A stretch of DNA of 64,000 bases from Pedobacter kyungheensis (GCF_000812965.1 NZ_JSYN01000006.1:124001-188000), one strand, 5' to 3'. Shown: positions 35,255 through 45,275, numbered from the stretch's first letter. Made by a program: numbers and translations. Notes: generated by a model not told the origin, from the letters alone.

Positions 35255-35397
35255 TGGTTCTCCATCACATTTGGTGAAGCTGTTCATATGCGATTATGAA
35301 AGAATAGTTTTTCACCTTCCAATAAGCCATTTTGCGGCTACAGATCCAATCACGTAATGAATTTTATACTGTTTTCACCAAATGTGACGGAGAACCA
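35255..35397. mobile_element. Short inverted-repeat element (MITE-like), 143 bp
   Basis: Terminal inverted repeats of 24 bp, one mismatch: left 35,255-35,278 (starts TGGTTCTCCATCACATTTGG) and right 35,374-35,397 (starts TTCACCAAATGTGACGGAGA). The 95 bp inside has no gene. This is the size and layout of a non-autonomous insertion sequence derivative, with no target duplication that I can see. The ends recall ISL3-type termini, which is a guess. Confidence 0.6.
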
Positions 35398-35471
35398 ATT
35401 CAGCGCGAAAAAAGTTGCCACTTGATGAAAAACAGTGGCCCACTTTTTGGATAATCCCCAATTTGACAAAA

Positions 35472-38400
35472 CTAAGCAGAATCTAAATCCAAAGGAATTT
35501 CAAACCAGAATTCAGCCCCCCTCCCTTCGATGGTATCGACCCCAATTTTGCCCTGATGCCTTTTTATAATTTCTGATGAGATGTAAAGACCGAGGCCCAG
35601 ACCTGAAAAATTGTTAGATTCTTCTACCCGGAAAAAACGCTCGAAAATATGTTTCACCTTCTCGGCAGGTATTCCAATACCCTGGTCACGTACGGATAAC
35701 CTGAGTGTATCTTCTTTTACTTTCGCGGTAATGATAAGTTCTTTCCCATCAGGCGCGTATTTAATGCCGTTTGAAAGAAAATTTGTAATAACCTGCTCGA
35801 GCCTGTTTTTATCCCCGAAAAGCTCCGTATCTGCTATATCCGTGATGATCTGCTGTCCGGAAAGATTCGCCTGAATACCGTCTATCGCGTCTTTTACGAT
35901 CTCTAAGATGTGAAATCGACTACTGGTAAAGATCATCTTACCAGCCTGTATGCGGGTCACATCCAATAAATCATCCACCAGGCTTCCGAGTTTTTCAGCT
36001 TGTTTGTTGGCTTTATCAACAAAAGTTAAAATATTATCAAATTTCTGTTGCATGGCCATTTTTGTGGTAAACTGTAAAAAGCCTTTGATACTTGTTAACG
36101 GGGTTTTGAGCTCATGGCTGGCGATACTCATGAATTCGTCTTTTTTCTGCATGAGCTCCTTAGTGGTTTGCTGCGCCTGGATCAGGTCTGACACCTCAAA
36201 GCCAAAAAAAGAAATTCCATCTATGATCCCTTCATCAGAGAATACTGGGTTAATAATCAGATCGAACCAGCTCTTTTTTATGGCTCCGTTTGGTGTTTTT
36301 TGCGCCAACGGGAAGGCCCTGGCGGTATAGGGTATTCCGGTATTTAATACCTGCTTTTCAATTTCCAAAAGGCCAGGGTCTGCAAATTGGGAGTCTGGAT
36401 GTAAGGGTTTACCCAGATGTTCGTGCTTCCCTTCGAATGTTTGGTAAGCTTCATTCACGAATTCGTAATGCAGGTCTTCACCTCTTCTGATGCTGATCAG
36501 TGCAGGAGCCTTTTCAAAAATACTGTAAAACTCATCCTGTTGTTTTTTAATCAGCTGCTGAAGCTGGTTTCTGCGTTTCTCATCAATCTTTTGCCTGGTG
36601 ATGTCGATTACGTAAGTAACCGCCGAGCTTCTGTCCTCTTCATCGAGTAAAGCCGAACCAATCAAAACATCAATAGGCTGGCCTGATTTGCTGATATATT
36701 GTTTTTCAAAGGGAGAGCAAAAACCTTCGGTTCTGGTAAGCCGGGCAGAAATTCTGCTGATGGGTAAAAATTCCTCCGGCGTAAGTGCTTCCCAGTTAAT
36801 CTCTCCGCGCAAAAGTTCGTCCATACTGTAACCAAGCATATTTAAAAATACCTGATTGGCATCTTCTATTTGTCCGGTTTCGACATTAGAGAAGATCATC
36901 CCGATCATATTTGAATCGAAAATTTTGCGGAATTTTTTCTCGGTTGATGATAGCCTGTTTTCTGTATGAACAAGAAGCGATATATCCAGAATTGATCCTA
37001 CCATGCGGTAAGGAATTTGGTTTTCGTCCAAAAGTAGGCTTCCACGGTCTAATATTGTGGCGTATGTACCGTCTTTTTTCATCAACCGGTACTGGTCTGT
37101 CCATGTTTTCTGGCTGTTATTTATGGCTGCATAAACCCCTTCTTTAACCCGTTCCCGGTCATCTGGATGAATAGAATTAAAATAAAAGGCTACGTTGTTA
37201 TGTTCCGGGTTATCCTCATAACCAAACATGGTATTGAAATTCTCACTCCTCCACATGGTATTTTCTGCCAGGTTCCAGTCCCATATAGTATCGTTGGTCG
37301 CCCGTGAAACAAGGTTAAAACGGGTTTCGCTTTCCAAAAGGCTTTTAGTGCGCGCTTTTACTTTGTCTTCTAGCTCCGCGTTTAGCACTTTCAGGCTTTC
37401 GCGCGCCTGAAGTAATTCATTATAATTTTTCCTGATTCTCTCTTCAGATAATTTCTGCCTGGAAATGTCGGTCAGGGTAATCGCGATGCCATCGCCCATT
37501 TTTACCACCACCAGCTGAAACCAGGCTTTTTCTTTTAATTTCAGTTCATATTGAAGGGGCTGCCCTGTATCTACAACATTAATGTACCGTTTAAGCAAAT
37601 CGCCTTCGGTAAGGCTTGGAATTTGGGTGTTTAAAGATGCATTTAGCAATTCAGATTTGCTTTCAGCAAATAACTTCCATGCAACCTCGTTCATGGCAAT
37701 GCAGCTAAAATCTGTTATGGCCGCTTGTTTGTTGCGGACGGCTTTGAACGCCATCACGCCGTTTAAACTGGCATTAAATACACCATTGAGGATATTACTC
37801 AGCTCGGTAAGTTTGGAAATATCAACGAAAGTAATTACTACACCATCGGTTTTCTTATCCATTCTTAAATAGGGCATAATTTTCACGAAACTATGCTGGC
37901 CATTTTTCAATCTAACATCTTTTTCTATCACCTTTCCATTTTGCATCACCTGCCTGATATCTGCATTAAGGTTATCGGCCTCGATGTTATTGGTAATTTG
38001 CTCAATCGAGCGGCCGATATCAGCTTCGATGAGGTTAACCATAGCGGTGGCAGCGGCGTTAAATTTGCGGATGTGCATTTGCGAATCCACAAATACCTGC
38101 CCGATATCGGTACTGCGAAAATAGTTATTTAAATCATCATTGAGCTCAAATAACTCTCTGATTTTCAGCTGATGTTCGGTATTTAAGGTATATAGTTCTT
38201 CATTTAACGATTGTAATTCTTCGTTGGATGACTGCAATTCTTCATTGGCAGAAAGTAACTCTTCGTTGGTAGACTGAAGTTCTTCATTGGTGGTTTCCAT
38301 TTCCTCAACTACCTGCTGCAAATTATTTCTGGTTTCGGTCAGTTCGCCTTCCAGCTCGGCCACATATTCATTGTAATTTGCCTCCAGTGGATGGCCCAGG

Positions 38401-40286
38401 TAATGGTCGCGTTCATAGCCTGCCTCGCCGACATTTTCGCTAAGTACGATAAGGGTATTGGCTGCGCTGGCAGCCCGCTGTGGCGGCCTAACGGATATAT
38501 TTAAAAAGGTTTCTCCGGTGTGCCCCTCAAATTTCAATCTTTTAAGGTGAACTGCCTCCCCTGTTTTCCAGGCATTTCTGACTGCGTTTCCGAGTGAAAT
38601 TGAAACCGACCTGGAAACCATTTTCAGGATATTGAGCTCCATTGTACCCTCAGGGAGCGACAAATACCTGCGATAATCGCCAATTGCTTCTCGGATAATG
38701 AACGACTTGTCGATATGCAAGCCAATGTAGCCCATAGCCGAGGTCAGGAAATCATTAAAAGCTGTGTTAATCTGACTGGCCGGGTTTTCAGTAACGCCAA
38801 TCTTTTTTTGCATGCTGCCCCCCGTTCTGGACCCTGTATTATAGGTATTGTAGTTGGCATAATTGATTGGTCCTGTTTTCTGGTAAATTTTCCATTTACC
38901 GGATAGCTCTGTCATGCCACCCTGCAGCAAACTGGCTGTTTCGCTTGAACCAAGTAAAAGTACTCCGCCCTGAACCAGCGAAAAATGAAATATAGAAAGA
39001 ATCTTCTCCTGCAATACCTTACTCATATAAATCAGCATATTTCTACAGGTAACCAAATCATTTTTAATAAAAGGGGGCGATTTGGCAACATCATGTTTGG
39101 CAAACACAATTTGCTTTCTCAATTTGGATCGAACACCGTAGTACTGGCCGTCCTGAACCATGTATTTGTTGAACAGCTCTTCTGGTATTTCTTTTTTTAT
39201 GGTGTGCGGGTACTGGTTTTTTGCTGCAATTTCAATGCTTTTTTCATCGATGTCTGTAGCAAATATTTTAATGTCGATGGTTTTCTTTGCTCGCGCCACG
39301 CATTCATTGGCGATCATGGCCACCGTGTAGGCCTCCTGGCCGGTACTGCAAGCGCAAACCCATATTTTTAGGGAATCTACGGCCTTTTTTTCTTCAATAA
39401 TTTTGGTTAACTGCTCAGCAAGCGCCTTAAAGGCTTCGCCATCACGGAAAAATTTGGTAACGCCAATCAGAAAGTCTTGTCCTAATGTGCTCACCTCCGC
39501 AGGTGTTTTACGCAAAAACCTGATATAATCTTTAAGTGTAGCTATACCGTTCTCGTTCATGCGCCTGCCTATCCTGCGCACAATGGTTGGGGTTTTGTAC
39601 AGATCGAAATTATTGCCCGAATGCTGATGAACCATTTGGAAGATCTCTTCGAGCTGTTGCTCGTCAAAATGACCATTTTCCAGGATCTCTGCCTGGCGCT
39701 CGCTAGCGTAATTTAAAAGCTCCCTGCTCATTTCAGCAGGCGAAAGAATATAGTCGGCATTCCCTGATGAAATAGCACTGTTAGGCATACCATCAAATTT
39801 TGCAGTCTGTGGATCCTGAACAATTACCAGCCCACCACAATCCTTAATGGCCTGAATTCCTTTGGTGCCATCGCTTCCGGTACCGGAGAGGATTATCGCA
39901 ACTGCCTTTTCTTTTTTATCGTTGGCCAGTGTGTAAAGGAAATGATCGATGGCGGTATTGGGTGCTTTAATAACCGACTTCTCTGCTAACTTAAGTTTAC
40001 CTGCGCTAATGGTCATAAGCTTATCGTTTGGAATGATGTAAACACAGTTTTGCTGTATGGCCAGGTTATTCTGCGCTTCAAACACCTTCATGTGGGTATG
40101 TTTTGAAACAAGTTCTACCAGTAAGCTTTTATGCGCCGATGAAAGGTGTTGTATCACAATAAATGCGAAGCGCTCATTAAGAGGCATGTGGTCGAAAAAC
40201 TCATGAATAGCTTCCAGTCCTCCGGCTGAAGCGCCGATAGCTATTACGTATTTATCATTCCCATTTTCTCTTTTGTTCATAGGCAT
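35472..40286 (-). CDS. CheB-CheR-multi-PAS-histidine kinase fusion
   Basis: Giant cytoplasmic signalling protein of 1604 residues. Order: CheB-type methylesterase (about 1-190, GASAGGLEAIHEF with nucleophile Ser, GTGSDGTKGIQAIKDCGG), CheR-type methyltransferase (about 215-480, RRIGRRMNENGI, WVCACSTGQEAYTVAMIA, CRNMLIYM), a coiled coil with five NEELQS-type heptads (about 660-710), about five PAS domains (to about 1370; FDGMPNSA belongs to CheB), HisKA with phospho-His in IASHELKTPLTSIKG (about 1390) and HATPase (NFLSNGIKYAPDG, GLGLGLYISSEII). No DNA-binding output or receiver is fused. It starts 10 bp after the phytochrome gene on the same strand, so light could be its input. The real phospho-receiver may be the lone one at 42.8 kb. 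Confidence 0.93.
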   Translation of the reverse strand: MPMNKRENGNDKYVIAIGASAGGLEAIHEFFDHMPLNERFAFIVIQHLSSAHKSLLVELVSKHTHMKVFEAQNNLAIQQNCVYIIPNDKLMTISAGKLKLAEKSVIKAPNTAIDHFLYTLANDKKEKAVAIILSGTGSDGTKGIQAIKDCGGLVIVQDPQTAKFDGMPNSAISSGNADYILSPAEMSRELLNYASERQAEILENGHFDEQQLEEIFQMVHQHSGNNFDLYKTPTIVRRIGRRMNENGIATLKDYIRFLRKTPAEVSTLGQDFLIGVTKFFRDGEAFKALAEQLTKIIEEKKAVDSLKIWVCACSTGQEAYTVAMIANECVARAKKTIDIKIFATDIDEKSIEIAAKNQYPHTIKKEIPEELFNKYMVQDGQYYGVRSKLRKQIVFAKHDVAKSPPFIKNDLVTCRNMLIYMSKVLQEKILSIFHFSLVQGGVLLLGSSETASLLQGGMTELSGKWKIYQKTGPINYANYNTYNTGSRTGGSMQKKIGVTENPASQINTAFNDFLTSAMGYIGLHIDKSFIIREAIGDYRRYLSLPEGTMELNILKMVSRSVSISLGNAVRNAWKTGEAVHLKRLKFEGHTGETFLNISVRPPQRAASAANTLIVLSENVGEAGYERDHYLGHPLEANYNEYVAELEGELTETRNNLQQVVEEMETTNEELQSTNEELLSANEELQSSNEELQSLNEELYTLNTEHQLKIRELFELNDDLNNYFRSTDIGQVFVDSQMHIRKFNAAATAMVNLIEADIGRSIEQITNNIEADNLNADIRQVMQNGKVIEKDVRLKNGQHSFVKIMPYLRMDKKTDGVVITFVDISKLTELSNILNGVFNASLNGVMAFKAVRNKQAAITDFSCIAMNEVAWKLFAESKSELLNASLNTQIPSLTEGDLLKRYINVVDTGQPLQYELKLKEKAWFQLVVVKMGDGIAITLTDISRQKLSEERIRKNYNELLQARESLKVLNAELEDKVKARTKSLLESETRFNLVSRATNDTIWDWNLAENTMWRSENFNTMFGYEDNPEHNNVAFYFNSIHPDDRERVKEGVYAAINNSQKTWTDQYRLMKKDGTYATILDRGSLLLDENQIPYRMVGSILDISLLVHTENRLSSTEKKFRKIFDSNMIGMIFSNVETGQIEDANQVFLNMLGYSMDELLRGEINWEALTPEEFLPISRISARLTRTEGFCSPFEKQYISKSGQPIDVLIGSALLDEEDRSSAVTYVIDITRQKIDEKRRNQLQQLIKKQQDEFYSIFEKAPALISIRRGEDLHYEFVNEAYQTFEGKHEHLGKPLHPDSQFADPGLLEIEKQVLNTGIPYTARAFPLAQKTPNGAIKKSWFDLIINPVFSDEGIIDGISFFGFEVSDLIQAQQTTKELMQKKDEFMSIASHELKTPLTSIKGFLQFTTKMAMQQKFDNILTFVDKANKQAEKLGSLVDDLLDVTRIQAGKMIFTSSRFHILEIVKDAIDGIQANLSGQQIITDIADTELFGDKNRLEQVITNFLSNGIKYAPDGKELIITAKVKEDTLRLSVRDQGIGIPAEKVKHIFERFFRVEESNNFSGLGLGLYISSEIIKRHQGKIGVDTIEGRGAEFWFEIPLDLDSA

Positions 40287-40296
40287 TTTGAGATGA

Positions 40297-41832
40297 TTAT
40301 TGAAATTGATATGGATTGGCCAAACGATAGTCGGTTATAAAGTCTTTTAGCGAGCCGGCAATTGCTATTTCTGCCTCACTCCAGGGTAAAGCTTGCCCCC
40401 GGACAGTTTCCAGCCACATCTTGAAAGAATGACGGGGATGATAACGCTTGCCATCGGGCTCAAAATTTATGGCCTTATTGGGATCTCCTCCCCACTTGAT
40501 ATCGCGGATAAGTTCCGGCCTAAAGCATAACAGGTAATCTGCTTTTTCTACATCAATGGGTATGATTAAAAGTCCGCTGGCTATCCCGGCGTAGTCTTTA
40601 GCCTCTTCATAGCTATTTCCAAGGTCTTCTATGGCCATTATACCCGTTACAGTTTTTCCGCTTGTCCATAAAAACAGGTTTTCAAGGTCATGCATTTCGG
40701 GCACATGGCCAATGCTGCTTATCTTTCCGCCCAGCTTAATGGCACATCCTGCGCTGTTAAACAGCGAAAGAATCGTTTTGTTTTCATCTGCTGTAATGGC
40801 GCCATCGAGAGATCCTTTACCAATTATCTGCTCACGGATAATGGCCTGCTCGCGGGCTAACTCCGCCAGCTGACTAAGTTGCTGCTGCTTAATTACCGCC
40901 GATATCCGGTGCGAAATTTCCATACTAAGCCATTCAAAAATAGAACGTAGCTCCGCATTTAGATATTTAGCTGTGATATGGTGGCATGAAATGAGCCCCC
41001 ATAGCTTGCCGTTAACCATTACCCTGATAGACATCGAGGCCATAACGTTCATGTTGGCCATATATTCCAAATGTACAGCGGCTATACTTCGCAAGTTGCA
41101 GTCGGAAAGATCTAAAAAGGTATTGCTGATGGGATTAATCACCGGAAACAGTTTGTGGGTGTGATATTCACGATTTGGAATAAAGCGATAAGGGCTCCGG
41201 ATATACAGTGCACGGGCCTGTTTTGGTACATCAGATGCCGGAAAGGTTTGTCCGAGATAATGCTCAAGCCCATTGCTTACCTCTTCGGCAATTACCATCC
41301 CGTTCCATTCGCGGTCGAAACGGTACATCCTGATTCCATCGAAACCCGCCAGGCGCCTTATCTCCTGGATACTTGCTTTACAAATTGCATCCAGGTCATT
41401 AATTTCATCAATGGAAGAAATAAAGGATCTAACTTCCTGAAATACCTCTGTAAAGCTTCGCTCTACCCTGCCGTATACCTGCTCTATTTCGAGAATGGTT
41501 TGCCCATCTTTTACATGCAACAAAACATAAAGCGCTTTGGGCTGCTGATCGACCATGATCGTGCATGGAAAAGGAATCCTTATCCGGTTTCCTTTTGCAA
41601 TCTCTGCTTTCAAACGTGTTAAATCCTCAGGTTGAAATATTGAGGTAGCGGGAGCTCCGATGAGTTCGCGAATGGGAATCCCCGTTAATGTGCTTAAATT
41701 TTCGCTGCCCTGGATAATTTCCAGTTTCTCATTTTCGACTACGAGCAAAAAACCATAATCCTGTACAGAATTGGTTTGATGAATAGCCAGACTCCCGCAA
41801 AATTCGGCGTCGTAGTTTTTATTGTTTGACAT
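40297..41832 (-). CDS. Bacteriophytochrome photosensory module (PAS-GAF-PHY) without kinase
   Basis: 511-residue red/far-red photoreceptor core. N-terminal biliverdin-binding Cys12 in FCGSLAIHQTNSVQDYG (the phytochrome C...IHxxxxxQ.YG motif), PAS domain (about 20-120), GAF with MYRFDREWNG, PASDVPKQARALYI (about 195) and DCNLRSIAAVHLEYMANMNV carrying the chromophore-site His, then PHY with PRHSFKMWLETVRGQALPWSEAE, the tongue motif, ending at the domain border with no histidine kinase. I chose ATG 41,832 (the frame extends to a GTG at 41,850). The gene is followed 10 bp later by the CheB-CheR-PAS-kinase, so it probably signals to that protein in trans. No heme oxygenase for biliverdin is in the window. 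Confidence 0.9.
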   Translation of the reverse strand: MSNNKNYDAEFCGSLAIHQTNSVQDYGFLLVVENEKLEIIQGSENLSTLTGIPIRELIGAPATSIFQPEDLTRLKAEIAKGNRIRIPFPCTIMVDQQPKALYVLLHVKDGQTILEIEQVYGRVERSFTEVFQEVRSFISSIDEINDLDAICKASIQEIRRLAGFDGIRMYRFDREWNGMVIAEEVSNGLEHYLGQTFPASDVPKQARALYIRSPYRFIPNREYHTHKLFPVINPISNTFLDLSDCNLRSIAAVHLEYMANMNVMASMSIRVMVNGKLWGLISCHHITAKYLNAELRSIFEWLSMEISHRISAVIKQQQLSQLAELAREQAIIREQIIGKGSLDGAITADENKTILSLFNSAGCAIKLGGKISSIGHVPEMHDLENLFLWTSGKTVTGIMAIEDLGNSYEEAKDYAGIASGLLIIPIDVEKADYLLCFRPELIRDIKWGGDPNKAINFEPDGKRYHPRHSFKMWLETVRGQALPWSEAEIAIAGSLKDFITDYRLANPYQFQ

Positions 41833-42800
41833 AGATAAACGGATACGCACAATTGCTTTAAATTAGCAGCGAACCAAATTTTTGCGATCGCCACAGGCAG
41901 ACAAAATTATGCTGTTGGTAAAAATAGAGAATATTTTGAAAAGTAGCGCGCTTATCCTACCATAGGTTGTAACATCTTAAGGTGTATGAGTTTTCATATA
42001 TTGGAAAATGTTCTGGTTGATGTATATAATCTAAATAGCGTGGATAAATTTGAACATAATGACATTACTAATTGGACTAAACAGATGAACATACTTAGGA
42101 TTTGATCCTAGTATTGTTTGCATTGGTTAAATCATTTCGACTATTTGCAAGTTACAAATAAATGAGCTTTAAAGGTCGTAATCGAAGTATTTCGCCCGTT
42201 GTTTCAAGTGTTATTATGGGTGTTTACAGACGATTAAAACTTCTTGACAAATATTAAGTGGGAAAATTTTAAAATTTAAGTCAATGATTAAAGGGATTTC
42301 AAATATTGCAAAATTCCTTTATCCGTCCATTGTAAACCCAAGTTTTCACTTAAACGATTAATAAATTAAAAAAAACCTGGGTGTTAGCATCCTTACATTT
42401 TTTGTTTTAAAGAAATAACCTACAAAGATCTCATGTCCCTCCACAGTAACCTTGTAAGGCCCCTATTGAGAAATCATAAGCGTAACCTATCCAGTGGTTT
42501 TGCCCGGGAAAAACCTGTATTGCTGCGACCACCGAACTCAATTGGCAGAGGTCTTTCTGGAGATAAATTTTGGTTTTGGGCATTCAAGTTAAATATGGCT
42601 ACAGCCCAGAACAATTTGCCAATTATCCCCTTGCCGGTGAAACTATATCCTATGCAGGCAAATTCGGCAGCCAAACTTTACCTATTATTTTAACATTTAT
42701 TAAACTTTTTCCTCAATCATGTGTTTATACTCCGAGATACTCTTATTGCCTTCGACTTCGATTGCCGTGACCGTATTGGAATCACTTAAAATCGACATCG
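41833..42800. other. Noncoding gap upstream of lone receiver
   Basis: About 970 bp. The segment 42,470-42,700 is less AT-rich and open in several frames, one reading YSPEQFANYPLAGETISYAG, which looks like protein debris but I recognise no family. Elsewhere I see nothing. Confidence 0.45.
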
Positions 42801-43163
42801 ATGGAAAAGCACATACTCATAATAGAGGATGATAAGGAAATTAGCGAATTATTTCAATTAATCTTCGAAATCGCAGACTATCAGACCACTGTATTCACGA
42901 TTGCACCTGATCCTGAATTTATAAATAAACAGAACTTTAATTTGGTTGTAATGGATATCAGGCTCTTGGGATCTAGATATAATGGTAATGAACTCTGTAG
43001 AATATTTAAAACGAGATTCCCGGAGAATAAAACCCCCGTATTACTGATGTCGGCGGAGTCTAACGGGAATATTTTGGCAAGAAAATGTGGAGCAGATAGT
43101 TTCATGGATAAACCATTTGATATTGATAAACTTCTTGCACGCGTTTCCGAGATGATGGTTTAG
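42801..43163 (+). CDS. Single-domain response regulator
   Basis: 120-residue receiver domain only. Acidic pair EDD at 9-11, phospho-Asp52 in LVVMDIRL, switch Ser in LLMSAES and Lys in DKPFDIDKL. No output domain: it would act as a phosphate sink or by binding a partner, as CheY-like proteins do. It is the best candidate partner for the orphan kinases in module III, but it is in its own orientation and 970 bp from the phytochrome gene. Closely similar in its C-terminal part to the receiver remnant at 34.9-35.1 kb. Confidence 0.9.
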   Translation: MEKHILIIEDDKEISELFQLIFEIADYQTTVFTIAPDPEFINKQNFNLVVMDIRLLGSRYNGNELCRIFKTRFPENKTPVLLMSAESNGNILARKCGADSFMDKPFDIDKLLARVSEMMV

Positions 43164-43500
43164 AGTGTGTTTTCCTGTACATTATATCAAAATCCCGTAT
43201 CATGTTTGGATATTTTTACCCATAGAAGAAACTAATGCATTCAAGTCCCAAGCCGCAAAAGAATAGTACATTAAAAAGAAGTTGAGGGCTTACACCGAAA
43301 ATTTCAAACTCGTATTTGTTGTAAAGATTCAGGCTTAAAATTTCGGTATCGAAAACCCGGGTAGCTCAAATCGAATTTGTTTTTTTAAAATTATGTGAAA
43401 TCGCTATCAGCGGGGATGTATTTTATCTGATCATTAAAATCCCACGCGATCGAAAAATGATTATAACTATTTTTAACAAAAAATCAATCTGGGCCAGCGA
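43164..43500. other. Noncoding gap
   Basis: About 340 bp between convergent genes, AT-rich; no terminator, repeat or gene recognised. Confidence 0.5.
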
Positions 43501-44232
43501 TTAACGCATTGCTTTAAGCTTGATTATCTTCAATCTATGCATGAGCTTAATAACAGCATAACCAGTATCCAATTCGAACCACTTTACTGCATTATTTGCT
43601 CTTCCTGGATTTTTGTGATGGTTATTATGATATGCCTCTCCCCAGAAAAGCAGATCCAATGGCAGGATGTTCCGGGAGGTATTTCTTAGCGCATAGTTTC
43701 TATAGCCAAACCGATGGGCCCACCAGTTGACAGCGATTCCTTGCAAGGCACCCATAGAAAATGTTAGGGGAAGGAATAACCACATCCACCAGTGGGTTAC
43801 AAAGACAGCGTAAATAGCAGTGTACAGCACACCCCAAAGTACCCGCGCCAACCAATTATGAGCAAATTTATCAAAGGATTGCCACTCGGGAAGATCTTTA
43901 CTGTACTTCTCCTCCACAATTGTGTACCCTTTGAAGATATCGTTATAGCTATTGCGTGTCTTCCAGAGCAATGCTGGTATACTCTGGAAAAATGAAGGAG
44001 AATGCGGGTCATTCACCGTATCTGTATGGGCATGATGAAGCCTATGCATCAATCCGTAGGCCCTTGCACTGATATAAGATGAACCCTGCGTGAGAAAGCA
44101 GCAGATATAAAAGAATTTTTCCCAGGCCTTGCTCATTGTAAAATGATTATGTGCCGCATAACGATGGTGGAAGAAAGACTGGAAAAACAAAGAAGCATAC
44201 CAGTGGATAATCAGGAAGATGGGGATTAACAT
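43501..44232 (-). CDS. Membrane fatty acid desaturase (acyl-CoA type)
   Basis: 243-residue di-iron membrane desaturase that would place a double bond in fatty acyl chains, adjusting membrane fluidity. The three His boxes are intact: HHRYAAH (about 22-28), HRLHHAHTD (about 63) and HNNHHKNPG (about 204), with four hydrophobic helices. The order matches delta-9-type acyl-CoA desaturases, shorter than usual at the N-terminus. With the cold-shock protein at 44.5 kb it suggests a stress or cold adaptation role (inference). It has its own unit in the island's cargo. Confidence 0.88.
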   Translation of the reverse strand: MLIPIFLIIHWYASLFFQSFFHHRYAAHNHFTMSKAWEKFFYICCFLTQGSSYISARAYGLMHRLHHAHTDTVNDPHSPSFFQSIPALLWKTRNSYNDIFKGYTIVEEKYSKDLPEWQSFDKFAHNWLARVLWGVLYTAIYAVFVTHWWMWLFLPLTFSMGALQGIAVNWWAHRFGYRNYALRNTSRNILPLDLLFWGEAYHNNHHKNPGRANNAVKWFELDTGYAVIKLMHRLKIIKLKAMR

Positions 44233-44493
44233 ATTTTATCTTGAAGTTTAATTACGAAAAATTAAACTAGCGGCCAAAATAGGCCCGTGTCGGATAAAAT
44301 TAAGTACGGCAATATAGTTATTATTTCTCGGCTTCGAGCAAGCCCTGGAAATTTAAGCAGCATCGGTATGGGAATGCTCACCTTAACCGATGCAATTCAA
44401 CTTAATCAGATTAATTTTCTTGCATAAATTACTGGAATAAAAAAAAAACACCTTTCCTTGCGGAAAGATGTCCATACAATATAAAGGTTTATC
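44233..44493. other. Noncoding gap with hairpin
   Basis: About 260 bp; holds an 8-bp hairpin (GCATCGGT 44,360-44,367 with ACCGATGC 44,386-44,393) and the cold-shock gene's terminator. Confidence 0.5.
44439..44471 (-). terminator. Terminator of cold-shock gene
   Basis: On the minus strand a 10-bp stem (with one G-U pair) and a GCAA tetraloop, arms 44,448-44,457 and 44,462-44,471, followed by a long T run (the A run 44,439-44,448). GNRA loop plus T tract is a strong Rho-independent terminator. Confidence 0.8.
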
Positions 44494-44685
44494 TTATGCG
44501 ATCTTAACATTTATTGCATTAGGGCCCTTTCGGCCTTCTTCAACCTCAAAGTTTACGACATCATTCTCGCGAATAGTATCTATTAAACCTGATACGTGTA
44601 CAAAAAGTTCCGCAGCGCCATCAGCGGGTGCGATAAATCCGAAACCTTTTGTCTCGTTGAAAAATTTTACTGTTCCTTGTTGCAT
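44494..44685 (-). CDS. Cold-shock protein (CspA family)
   Basis: 63-residue single OB-fold RNA/DNA chaperone: RNP1 motif KGFGFI, RNP2 motif LFVHVSGL, start MQQGTVKFFNETKGFGF and end PNAINVKIA. Such proteins melt RNA structure during cold or growth change. It has a promoter immediately upstream and a strong terminator downstream, so it is monocistronic. Confidence 0.95.
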   Translation of the reverse strand: MQQGTVKFFNETKGFGFIAPADGAAELFVHVSGLIDTIRENDVVNFEVEEGRKGPNAINVKIA

Positions 44686-44705
44686 TATTTCTTTTTTAAT
44701 GTCTT

Positions 44706-44734
44706 CAAATATACATAAATATATTGAAAATCAA
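44706..44734 (-). promoter_or_regulatory. Cold-shock gene promoter
   Basis: Minus strand: TTG (44,732-44,734), 18-bp spacer, TATATTTG (44,706-44,713), matching TTG-N17..23-TAnnTTTG, about 20 bp before the ATG. The 5' leader is short. Confidence 0.6.
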
Positions 44735-44856
44735 AAAGTTATATTTTTAAGCCGATCAGAGGAGGCATCTTAACAAGATCAGCGCACATTAATCAGCTCT
44801 AGTCGCTCCTTAAGGTTGATCTCTCTGGATATAAATAATTGAACAACAAATTGTAT

Positions 44857-45135
44857 TTACCCAAATTTCCCCCTGAAGAGACTTTCATTTTGCCACCCGG
44901 CATCCTCGTAATTGCTGGTAAAATAGACTTTCACCTGCGCGCTGTCTGCCGAGGTAAAATAAACTAGAAGGGTTGCATCTTGTTTATCCGGAGTGATAAA
45001 CCAGTAACACTCACCATGCGCGGTTTTAATTGAAGAGACGCGGTATACCCATAAATCGGCCTGAAAAGGATCGGTCACTACAGCTAACCTGATATGGGCG
45101 TCTCCAATAGATAGAGTTTGAAATATTATTGCCAT
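44857..45135 (-). CDS. DUF6150-like small protein
   Basis: 92 residues from ATG 45,135 (the longer frame begins with TTG at 45,144). Short repeated strands of the type QADLWVYRVSS, ECYWFITPDKQDATLLVYFTS, SAQVKVYFTSNYEDAGW resemble DUF6150 proteins, whose repeats A-D-L-x-V-Y recur with a terminal AGW. No function known. It is upstream and on the same strand as the cold-shock gene but with its own gap, so likely separate. Confidence 0.6.
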   Translation of the reverse strand: MAIIFQTLSIGDAHIRLAVVTDPFQADLWVYRVSSIKTAHGECYWFITPDKQDATLLVYFTSADSAQVKVYFTSNYEDAGWQNESLFRGKFG

Positions 45136-45275
45136 GCGGAACAAATTTGGTTTTTGAAAAATATGCTAATGAAGGAAACTCTTGAGGCCTTTTAAACATT
45201 CTGCTCTATCAATGGCGCACCCGGGTACATCAACAGCCTGGAAAATTTCAGCTACCCTGAAGGTCTCATATTGAT

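Noticed and set aside
42433..42770. Three overlapping frames upstream of the lone receiver
   Set aside because: No recognisable family; YSPEQFANYPLAGETISYAG looks like debris but I cannot support a gene.
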